From: an uncultured Eubacteriales bacterium
GTDB lineage: Bacteria > Bacillota > Clostridia > Peptostreptococcales > Anaerovoracaceae
Direction: 5' to 3'
DNA length: 20,193 nt
Assembly (NCBI GenBank): GCA_910583765.1
Contig: CAJTYS010000060.1
Span: 1-20,193, forward strand
Part shown: positions 1-5,210 of the stretch, one piece after another
Layout of the letters: every line of letters starts with the position of its first letter
How positions within the stretch are numbered: the stretch's first letter is position 1
Made by a program: the position numbers and the translations under genes
The notes under the pieces: generated by a model
The model's input: only the letters and a program-made list of their open reading frames with translations
Told to the model about the DNA's origin: nothing
Databases searched by the model: none

Positions 1-332
1 TCACAGTCCATCCAGCTTCTGGTACATGTCTGGCACATGGAATTGTGGTTGGACAGGATCAGTTCCAGATTTACTTTTCTGGCTTCCATGACCTTTGGCG
101 TGTGCGTGAAGACTTCCATCCCTTCCTTGACCGGATGAACGCAGGCAGCTTGGAGGGCTTTCGCGCCTTTTACTTCCACGATACACATACGGCAGCAGCC
201 GATCTCGTTGACATCCTTTAAGAAACAAAGGGTCGGGATGGTGATGTTGACTTCCTTTGCGGCCTCGAGAATGGTATAATTCTCAGGCACGTAAAGTTTG
301 ATACCATCTATGGTTATATGTACTTTATTCAT
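1..332 (-). CDS. hydA: NADH-dependent [FeFe] hydrogenase large subunit, N-terminal part (cut by window edge)
   Basis: Partial gene that continues past the left edge; 110 codons are readable with no stop. Start is the ATG at 332, with an AAGGGAG-type ribosome binding site about 10 nt before it and 19 bp after the hydB stop. The visible part is a plant-type [2Fe-2S] ferredoxin domain with Cys36, Cys47, Cys50 and Cys64 in the usual C-x10-C-x2-C-x13-C spacing. It is followed by the start of a His-Cys3 [4Fe-4S] motif (His96, Cys100, Cys103, Cys110). This N-terminus after NuoE- and NuoF-like genes is the layout of cytoplasmic trimeric HydABC/Hnd hydrogenases, which make H2 from NADH together with reduced ferredoxin. 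The H-cluster domain lies outside the window, so a formate dehydrogenase alpha subunit is not excluded. The last gap is six residues (Cys103 to Cys110) rather than the usual five. Confidence 0.78.
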   Translation of the reverse strand, partial: MNKVHITIDGIKLYVPENYTILEAAKEVNITIPTLCFLKDVNEIGCCRMCIVEVKGAKALQAACVHPVKEGMEVFTHTPKVMEARKVNLELILSNHNSMCQTCTRSWMDC

Positions 333-351
333 GTTTGTTTACGCTCCCTTC

Positions 352-2238
352 TTACGCATTCTTGAGGATGGACTTGAATGGACATTTTTCCATACAGAGT
401 CCGCACTTGACGCACTTCTCCTGATCGATAACGAATGGCGTATTTTTGTCGCCGGAGATGGCTCCAGTCGGACAATTCTTTTTACAAATGCTGCAGCGTT
501 TACATACATCCTGGTCGATGATGAACTTAACCATGGACTTGCAGACGCCAGCAGGACATTTCTTTTCTAATACATGGGCCATGTATTCGTCTCTGAAATA
601 TTTCATAGTGGAAAGAACCGGGTTTGGCGCGCTCTGGCCTAAGCCGCAGAGAGCGGATTCCTTGATGTTCTTTGCCAGAACTTCCAACTTGTCAAGGTCT
701 TCCGGTTCGCCTTTTCCTTCTGTGATCCTAACGAGGATCTCGTGCATCCTTTTGGTTCCAATTCTGCAAGGCGGGCATTTTCCGCAGGATTCATCGACTG
801 TGAAGTCCAGGAAGAATCTGGCCAAGTCAACCATGCAGGTGTCTTCGTCCATAACGATGAGACCGCCAGAACCCATCATGGAACCCAGTTTTGTCAGGGA
901 GTCGTAGTCAATCGGCGTGTCCAGATGTTCCGCTGGGATGCATCCGCCTGATGGACCGCCTGTCTGAGCTGCTTTGAATTCCTTGCCATTCGGGATACCG
1001 CCGCCAATATCGTAGATGATTTCGCGGAGAGTTGTTCCCATTGGTACTTCCACCAAACCGATATTGTTGATCTTGCCGCCCAGAGCGAACACTTTCGTTC
1101 CCTTGGAGCCTTCTGTTCCAATGCCCTTGAACCAGTTCGCGCCTTTTCGGATGATCTGCGGAATGTTGGCGTAAGTTTCTACGTTGTTGAGGACAGTCGG
1201 CTTTTTCCACAGCCCTTTTTCCGCTGATCTTGGCGGTTTTGGACGCGGTTCGCCTCGTTTTCCTTCGATAGAAGTCATCAGCGCGCTTCCTTCACCGCAT
1301 ACGAACGCGCCTGCGCCCAGTCTGACTTCCAGGTCAAAGTCAAAGCCCTTCCCTAAGATGTTGGTGCCCAAGAAACCGTATTCCTTGGCCTGCTTGATGG
1401 CAACGGAAAGTCTCTGCACTGCCACCGGATATTCGGCTCTCACGTAGATGTATCCTTGGTGCGCGTGAACCGCGTAGCCGTTGATGATCATGGCTTCGAT
1501 GACAGAATGCGGGTCGCCTTCCAAAATGGAACGGTCCATGAACGCGCCAGGGTCGCCTTCGTCCGCGTTACAGATGACGAATTTTTCGTGTTCTTCTACG
1601 ACTGCGGAAGACTGCCATTTCCTTCCTGTTGGGAATCCGCCGCCGCCCCGTCCTCTCAGACCTGATTTTTTAATTTCATCAATAACATCCTCAGGCTCAT
1701 AATCATTGAGGACTTTTGCCAGGGCCTGGTATCCGTCCAGGGCTATGTATTCTTCGATGTTTTCCGGATCAATGATGCCGCAGTTGTTGAGGGCGATTCT
1801 CTTTTGCATGGAGAAGAATGGGATCTGCGGCAGGCGGTCTCTGATTTCTTCGTATTCGTTTTCACCTGCCAGCAATCTCTGCACGATCTTGCCGCCCTTG
1901 ATATGGCTTTCAAATATTTCTTTCACATCTTCTGGCGTTACTTTGGTGTACATGACGTGCTCTGGACAGACCATGACAATTGGGCCTTCCGCGCACAGAC
2001 CAAAGCAGCCTGTTTTGATGACTTTTACCTCTTCGCCGAGTTTGTTCTGCTGGATCTGCTCTTCAACTGCGTCCGCCACTTTCAGAGAACCGGAGGAAGC
2101 GCAGCCCGCTACGCCGCAGACAAGGATATCGATCCTATGATTTTCCGGAGACGGTTCAACGTCGCGATCCAAACGGATCTCCATTTCCTTCCGTGCAAAA
2201 TCCCTTAACTCGGTCAATTCTTTTGCGTTATTAATCAT
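352..2238 (-). CDS. hydB: NADH-dependent hydrogenase NuoF-like flavoprotein subunit
   Basis: 628-aa diaphorase subunit that takes NADH electrons through FMN and passes them to iron-sulfur clusters. Domains in order: a thioredoxin-like [2Fe-2S] domain (Cys41, Cys46, Cys78, Cys82); an NADH-binding glycine-rich stretch (RGRGGGGFPTG, from about 195); an FMN-site NADEGDPGAFMD (about 224-235); an SLBB region; an N3-type [4Fe-4S] site (Cys485, Cys488, Cys491, Cys531); and a C-terminal two-cluster ferredoxin (Cys579/582/585/589 and Cys609/612/615/619). Length and order match HydB/HndC of bifurcating hydrogenases rather than plain NuoF. The ATG at 2238 is preferred because AAAGGAG lies 7 nt before it. 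An in-frame GTG at 2256 overlaps the hydC stop and has no such site. It lies between hydC and hydA, presumably in one transcript. Confidence 0.93.
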   Translation of the reverse strand: MINNAKELTELRDFARKEMEIRLDRDVEPSPENHRIDILVCGVAGCASSGSLKVADAVEEQIQQNKLGEEVKVIKTGCFGLCAEGPIVMVCPEHVMYTKVTPEDVKEIFESHIKGGKIVQRLLAGENEYEEIRDRLPQIPFFSMQKRIALNNCGIIDPENIEEYIALDGYQALAKVLNDYEPEDVIDEIKKSGLRGRGGGGFPTGRKWQSSAVVEEHEKFVICNADEGDPGAFMDRSILEGDPHSVIEAMIINGYAVHAHQGYIYVRAEYPVAVQRLSVAIKQAKEYGFLGTNILGKGFDFDLEVRLGAGAFVCGEGSALMTSIEGKRGEPRPKPPRSAEKGLWKKPTVLNNVETYANIPQIIRKGANWFKGIGTEGSKGTKVFALGGKINNIGLVEVPMGTTLREIIYDIGGGIPNGKEFKAAQTGGPSGGCIPAEHLDTPIDYDSLTKLGSMMGSGGLIVMDEDTCMVDLARFFLDFTVDESCGKCPPCRIGTKRMHEILVRITEGKGEPEDLDKLEVLAKNIKESALCGLGQSAPNPVLSTMKYFRDEYMAHVLEKKCPAGVCKSMVKFIIDQDVCKRCSICKKNCPTGAISGDKNTPFVIDQEKCVKCGLCMEKCPFKSILKNA

Positions 2239-2252
2239 GTTATACTCCTTTT

Positions 2253-2747
2253 TCACCGTGCTTCGTAATCATCAAGAATGCCGTCCACGTCTTCGACTGT
2301 CAGCTTGCCGTAAGTTTCATCATTGATGGTAACTACTGGCGCTAAGCCGCAGGCACCGATACAGCGGCACGCGTCCAGTGAGAACTTGCCGTCTTCCGTG
2401 CATTCTCCAACGTCGATGGAAAGTCTGGTCCTGAATTTGTCCAGGATCTCGTTGGCCCCCTTGACATAGCAGGCCGTTCCCATGCAGACGTTGATCTGAT
2501 ATTCTCCTTTTGGATAAATGGAGAACTGGGTGTAAAAGCTTACAACACCGTACACTTCTGCCAGCGGAATGTCCAACTGGTTCGCGATTTCCCGCTGGAC
2601 TTCCAGGGGAAGATAACCATAAATCTCTTGAGCTTCGTGCAATACTTGGATCAGCGCGCCGCGCGTTTCCTTGTACTTGTCAATGACAGCTTGAAGCTCT
2701 TTTGCCTTTTCCTGTGATTCAGCACATCCAGTGCATTTGTCAGTCAT
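2253..2747 (-). CDS. hydC: NADH-dependent hydrogenase NuoE-like [2Fe-2S] subunit
   Basis: 164-aa thioredoxin-fold [2Fe-2S] protein of the NuoE/HydC family and first gene of the operon. Cluster ligands are Cys88 and Cys93 (CMGTAC) and Cys129 and Cys133 (CIGAC), the family spacing. The N-terminal helical part (YGYLPLEVQREIA, about 43-55; EVYGVVSFY, about 64-72) is typical. The first eight residues carry an additional CTGC pair that is not part of the core family cluster. The start at 2747 has AAAGGAG 6-7 nt before it. It should sit next to HydB and relay electrons within the cytoplasmic complex. Upstream is a long structured leader with a Rex-like operator, annotated separately. Confidence 0.92.
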   Translation of the reverse strand: MTDKCTGCAESQEKAKELQAVIDKYKETRGALIQVLHEAQEIYGYLPLEVQREIANQLDIPLAEVYGVVSFYTQFSIYPKGEYQINVCMGTACYVKGANEILDKFRTRLSIDVGECTEDGKFSLDACRCIGACGLAPVVTINDETYGKLTVEDVDGILDDYEAR

Positions 2748-2842
2748 CGGAAACTCCTTTCATTCATCAATCAAACAGGTACATCCTATATCACAAAGTC
2801 GCCTTTAGCAGTCCTTTTTCAAAAGTAGACTTTGCTGAAAAC

Positions 2843-2872
2843 GCAGAAATACCGGATGACGATACTTTCTGC
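2843..2872 (-). other. Second leader stem-loop before hydC
   Basis: GCAGAAA and TTTCTGC form a perfect 7-bp inverted repeat at the two ends of this segment, extended by a TA/TA pair past a bulge. It begins a few bases after the T run of the preceding hairpin. A third pair, CAAAGTC/GACTTTG (2794-2800 with 2828-2834), lies nearer the gene. These could be stabilising or switching elements of the leader; the ligand, if any, is unknown. Confidence 0.4.
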
Positions 2873-2875
2873 ATT

Positions 2876-2917
2876 AAAAAAGTGGAAATGACGAAATCAA
2901 AGATTCCTATTTCCACT
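2876..2917 (-). terminator. Intrinsic-terminator-like hairpin inside the hydC leader (possible attenuator)
   Basis: Read on the minus strand, AGTGGAAAT (2917-2909) pairs perfectly with ATTTCCACT (2889-2881). The loop can add a further short GAATC/GATTTC stem, and six T follow directly. It lies about 130 nt before the hydC start and about 120 nt after the proposed transcription start. The phzF gene has its own stem right at its stop, so an attenuator within the hyd leader is the more likely role, but termination of phzF read-through cannot be ruled out. Confidence 0.6.
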
Positions 2918-2969
2918 ATGTCGCCTGTGAAAGCGTTTCGTAAAATTGTTTCTTTGAGATTCCGCCAAG

Positions 2970-2984
2970 ATCACCAGAGGTGAT
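2970..2984. promoter_or_regulatory. 15-bp palindrome in the hydC leader
   Basis: ATCACC-AGA-GGTGAT is a perfect 6-bp inverted repeat with a 3-bp centre. It lies downstream of the proposed hydC start site, so it may act as an RNA hairpin with a UCU loop (minus-strand transcript) or as a DNA operator. No match to a named operator is recognised. Confidence 0.35.
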
Positions 2985-3038
2985 AATTTCCTAAGCAGAA
3001 AATTTAAATATATGATGGTAGAAAATATTTAAAAGTTC

Positions 3039-3056
3039 TTGTTAAAACAATAACAT
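3039..3056. promoter_or_regulatory. Rex-like redox operator
   Basis: TTGTTAAAACAATAACAT matches the clostridial Rex pattern TTGTTAA-N4-TTAACAA at 12 of 14 specified bases: the left half is perfect, the right half has two mismatches. Rex senses the NADH/NAD+ ratio and controls fermentation and hydrogenase genes in Firmicutes. Its position over the -10 of a NADH-linked hydrogenase promoter supports the call. No rex gene is in the window. Confidence 0.55.
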
Positions 3057-3076
3057 GCCAGAGGATAACAAGTCAA
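3047..3076 (-). promoter_or_regulatory. Candidate sigma-A promoter of the hyd operon
   Basis: On the minus strand the -35 is TTGACT (3076-3071) and the -10 is TATTGT (3052-3047), 18 bp apart. The -35 is one base from consensus; the -10 is weak. Transcription would begin near 3040, leaving a leader of about 290 nt. The -10 lies wholly inside the Rex-like box, which is the expected geometry for repression. Confidence 0.5.
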
Positions 3077-3140
3077 TGCAATTCGTTGAATAAACTGAAA
3101 ATGGCAAGATTGTTATTTATTAACCCCTAAAATAGCAAAT

Positions 3141-3174
3141 AAATTTCTTGGTTGACAAACAGGCCAGGAAATTT
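3141..3174 (-). terminator. Candidate terminator at the end of the phzF-like gene
   Basis: An 11-bp stem with one mismatch (AAATTTCCTGG with CCAAGAAATTT on the minus strand) starts right after the TGA. It has a 12-nt loop and a moderately T-rich tail. AT-rich arms and the interrupted T run make it a weak terminator. Confidence 0.45.
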
Positions 3175-4077
3175 TCATAGAAAAATCTCCCCTTGGGCCA
3201 AGATCGCTGCGTTGCCGCCTACTTGGATCAAAGCGCGGTTTTCTGTTTTTCGGATATGGGTCAGGATCCGGGACGGCCGATTCATGGCTTCCCCTTGGAC
3301 AAAGGCGCATTCCTTTTCATCAGGGATCAGACCGTGGGAAAACAGATACCAAGTCAGCGCGCCGCTGGCCGTTCCAGTGGCAGCCTCTTCATCAATATCA
3401 TAGAGAGGCGCGAAATTCCTGCAATGGGCAGTCACGTCAAATCCTTCACGATCCAAAGTAAAGGCGTGGACCCCTGTGACTTGGTACTCTTGAGAAAGCT
3501 GTGCCAAAGCGCTGAAATTCGGAGAAATGGCGTCCAGCGTCTTTCGATCCTTGACTGGCATGATGATATCAGGAAGTCCAGTGGATATCATGTCAGGAAG
3601 CAGCTTCACGTATTGGCTGCAGCCGCATGCAGCCAGCACAGGCTCAAAGGGGATGCCCATGATGGAATAAAGCTGCTCTAATTGATCTTGCTCCTGGATG
3701 GTCCCCAAAGTCTCAGGCGATGCCATTTCCATCATCACGAATCCATGCTGCAGTTTGATGGACAAATCACCAGAGCGAGTCTTTGCTGTATAGTCCTGAT
3801 CATCCTGAACGAGTCCTGCGTCCAGAAGCGCGGCGAAAGAGGCGATGGTGGCGTGGCCGCACAGATCCACCTCTGCGGCAGGGGTGAAATAGCGAAGCTC
3901 AAAGCAGTCATTATCCAGAGGGGAGATAAACGCTGTTTCTGAATACCGAAGCTCTGCCGCGGTTTTTACCATGACAGCTGGGTCGGGAAACGGCTGTCCT
4001 TTGTCCAGGATCACCACGCCTGCCGGATTGCCGCCAAAAGTGGTTTTTGTAAAAGCGTCTGCGATGTAAAATTTCAT
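3175..4077 (-). CDS. PhzF-family isomerase/epimerase
   Basis: 300-aa member of the PhzF (diaminopimelate-epimerase fold) family. Family marks in order: the start FYIADAFT, the F-GGNPAGVV loop (14-22), SETAF (46-50) with the catalytic glutamate at 47, DLCGHAT (71-77), and GTASGALTWYL (235-245) after an acidic stretch. The length is normal for a two-domain member. Start at 4077 has AGGAGGT 5-6 nt before it. PhzF itself isomerises dihydro-3-hydroxyanthranilate in phenazine synthesis, but no other phenazine gene is present. This is probably one of the many orphan relatives with an unknown small-molecule substrate. It is a single-gene unit between the hyd leader and the toxin-antitoxin promoters. 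Confidence 0.9.
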   Translation of the reverse strand: MKFYIADAFTKTTFGGNPAGVVILDKGQPFPDPAVMVKTAAELRYSETAFISPLDNDCFELRYFTPAAEVDLCGHATIASFAALLDAGLVQDDQDYTAKTRSGDLSIKLQHGFVMMEMASPETLGTIQEQDQLEQLYSIMGIPFEPVLAACGCSQYVKLLPDMISTGLPDIIMPVKDRKTLDAISPNFSALAQLSQEYQVTGVHAFTLDREGFDVTAHCRNFAPLYDIDEEAATGTASGALTWYLFSHGLIPDEKECAFVQGEAMNRPSRILTHIRKTENRALIQVGGNAAILAQGEIFL

Positions 4078-4140
4078 GACCGTACCTCCTAATTACAATA
4101 AATTTACAGTTGACTGCCTGATGACCAAACAGTTATCTAC

Positions 4141-4149
4141 ATTGTACCA
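4141..4149 (-). promoter_or_regulatory. Extended -10 promoter of the phzF-like gene
   Basis: On the minus strand TGGTACAAT is an extended -10 (TG-N-TACAAT), about 65 bp before the start codon. No good -35 is visible, which is usual for extended -10 promoters. Confidence 0.45.
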
Positions 4150-4233
4150 TGTTTTTCAGAAAAAGCAGCTGAAAAGTTTAGAAGCGTCATTAAAAGTAAT
4201 GAGTAAATTTAAAGATAATTTGTAAAAAAATAC

Positions 4234-4262
4234 TTGTAATAAAAAGTAAACTATTGTATAAT
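4234..4262 (+). promoter_or_regulatory. Upstream candidate promoter of the toxin-antitoxin module
   Basis: TTGTAA (4234-4239), a 17-bp spacer and a perfect TATAAT (4257-4262). It reads toward the repeats, 72 bp before the stronger-placed promoter at 4306. It may give a longer transcript or be a chance match in an AT-rich region. Confidence 0.4.
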
Positions 4263-4305
4263 AATCCATATAAAAAGCTCCGCTTACCAGAACCTTAAAA
4301 CAGCA

Positions 4306-4334
4306 TTGATTTTTTCGTGAAAAAATCATATAAT
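4306..4334 (+). promoter_or_regulatory. Main promoter of the type III toxin-antitoxin module
   Basis: TTGATT (4306-4311), a 17-bp spacer and perfect TATAAT (4329-4334). Transcription would start near 4341, about 50 nt before the first repeat, as expected for a strongly expressed antitoxin RNA. The spacer coincides with a 22-bp perfect palindrome. Confidence 0.7.
4307..4328. promoter_or_regulatory. 22-bp palindrome filling the promoter spacer
   Basis: TGATTTTTTC-GT-GAAAAAATCA is a perfect 10-bp inverted repeat ending one base before the -10. Its placement suits an operator that blocks RNA polymerase. A chance A/T palindrome is possible. Confidence 0.45.
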
Positions 4335-4392
4335 AAGCATGTGGATCAGCAACGGTCCTCAAGAGAGTCTTTGTCAAATGGCAGAAACTCTT

Positions 4393-4506
4393 AAACTCGG
4401 GAGAGTCCCTGCCAGATAGTGGGAAGTTTTAAACTCGGGAGAGTCCCTGCCAGATAGTGGGAAGTTTTAAACTCGGGAGAGTCCCTGCCAGATAGTGGGA
4501 AGTTTT
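4393..4506 (+). repeat. Three perfect tandem 38-bp repeats
   Basis: Units at 4393-4430, 4431-4468 and 4469-4506 are identical, each starting AAACTCGGGAGAG and ending GTGGGAAGTTTT. The junctions read AGTTTTAAACT, itself palindromic. A remnant follows: AAACTCG (4507-4513) runs straight into TGGGAAGT, as if a fourth copy had lost its middle 20 bases. Confidence 0.97.
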
Positions 4507-4515
4507 AAACTCGTG

Positions 4516-4547
4516 GGAAGTGGCGTTGTCCGCTTCCTTTATTTTTT
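4516..4547 (+). terminator. Intrinsic terminator between RNA antitoxin and toxin gene
   Basis: GGAAGTGG (4516-4523) pairs with CCGCTTCC (4530-4537) with one G-U pair and a 6-nt loop, followed by TTTATTTTTT. In toxIN loci such a terminator limits toxin mRNA and gives excess antitoxin RNA. The toxin ribosome binding site starts right after the T run. Confidence 0.85.
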
Positions 4548-4559
4548 AGGAGAATCAAA

Positions 4560-5159
4560 ATGATGGATGATTTCAAAATGTATAGCGTTTCTGACGAATA
4601 TGTGGAATTTTTAAGGATGCGATGTCCAAATGTCTATTTAAATAAGGAACTACAGCGAACACATACCAGAAAATATATCGGCATCGTGTTACGGATGGAA
4701 AATTTCTGCTATTATGTGCCATTGTCATCGCCAAAGAGATCAGACTATCAGCAAGCTGGTGACCATAAAGTGATCAAAAAAAGCATTGTGCCCATTATGC
4801 GGATCATTGTGAAGAACTGCCAGGGGAGCAAGGAATTAAAGGGGACGCTGCGTATCAGCCATATGATCCCTGTGCCAGAATCAGAGCTGGAATTATACGA
4901 CTTAGAGCAGGAACAGGATTTGGCATATAAAGATTTGGTACAGGATGAGCTTCAATTTATCCGCAGGAACAAAATGAAGATCGAAAACAATGTAAAATTG
5001 ATGTATAAACAGAAGCAAGAAGCTGGAAGGACAGAAGGATACGTAAAGTCCGCATTGGATTTTAAAGCTTTGGAAAAGTGCTGCGCAGAATACATAGCCG
5101 CAAAAAACGCAGATGGCAGCAAGCTGGCTCCAGCGTGGGATGAGAGGGTAAAAAAGTGA
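4560..5159 (+). CDS. toxN: ToxN/AbiQ-family type III toxin, endoribonuclease
   Basis: 199-aa protein recognised by family pattern and context. Family marks: an N-terminal Y-S-V-S-D-E-Y-V-E-F-L segment (8-18); RKYIGIVL (37-44) leading to YYVPLSSPK (51-59), the conserved core that holds the active-site serine/threonine and lysine; HMIPVPESELE (101-111); FIRRN (133-137); and a C-terminal LEKCCAEYI helix (171-179). Length is in the normal ToxN range of about 170-200. ToxN enzymes cut mRNA and the antitoxin precursor at A-rich sites, causing growth arrest and often abortive phage infection. The start at 4560 has AGGAG 7 nt before it; a second in-frame ATG follows directly. No signal peptide or membrane segment. 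It converges with feoB, 51 bp away. The call is made by eye; a PF13958 profile match would settle it. Confidence 0.87.
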   Translation: MMDDFKMYSVSDEYVEFLRMRCPNVYLNKELQRTHTRKYIGIVLRMENFCYYVPLSSPKRSDYQQAGDHKVIKKSIVPIMRIIVKNCQGSKELKGTLRISHMIPVPESELELYDLEQEQDLAYKDLVQDELQFIRRNKMKIENNVKLMYKQKQEAGRTEGYVKSALDFKALEKCCAEYIAAKNADGSKLAPAWDERVKK

Positions 5160-5210
5160 CCGCCACCTAAGCCAGGCAGGGTCACAGACGGAGAAGAGCG
5201 GCCTTTCGTG

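Larger units (their letters stand above)
4341..4547 (+). ncRNA. toxI: ToxI-type RNA antitoxin (type III toxin-antitoxin)
   Basis: Predicted non-coding transcript from the 4306 promoter to the terminator at 4516. It holds three identical tandem 38-nt units, a short degenerate lead-in and a broken fourth copy. Type III antitoxins are tandem RNA repeats of about 34-45 nt placed directly before the toxin gene; the toxin cuts the precursor into single units, which fold as pseudoknots and hold it inactive. Each unit begins AAACT and ends AGTTTT, and contains CCC and GGG runs plus ACTC/GAGT and GGGA/TCCC pairs that could form alternative stems. The toxin gene begins 13 nt after the T run. Assignment rests on repeats, terminator and toxin together. 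Confidence 0.87.

Noticed and set aside
1..228. Open frame on the minus strand starting at 228
   Set aside because: Out of frame with the ferredoxin-like reading from 332, which shows conserved cysteines and a ribosome site. The 228 frame has no family features.
3047..3063. TGGCATGTTATTGTTT on the minus strand as a sigma-54 promoter for hydC
   Set aside because: The TGG to TTG spacing is one base short of the fixed sigma-54 distance; the same bases fit a sigma-A -10 and Rex box better.
3175..4077. Phenazine biosynthesis gene in the strict sense
   Set aside because: Only the PhzF-like fold is present; none of the other phz genes are in the window, so only the family is claimed.
4156..4377. 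73-codon minus-strand frame over the toxin-antitoxin promoters
   Set aside because: Low-complexity, Phe/Leu-rich product of AT-rich DNA with no ribosome site; it covers two good plus-strand promoters.
4393..4506. Tandem repeats read as a CRISPR array
   Set aside because: Units are contiguous with no unique spacers, and no cas gene is present; a toxin gene of the ToxN type follows instead.
5160..5210. Terminator between toxN and feoB
   Set aside because: The short convergent gap shows no convincing stem with a T run on either strand.
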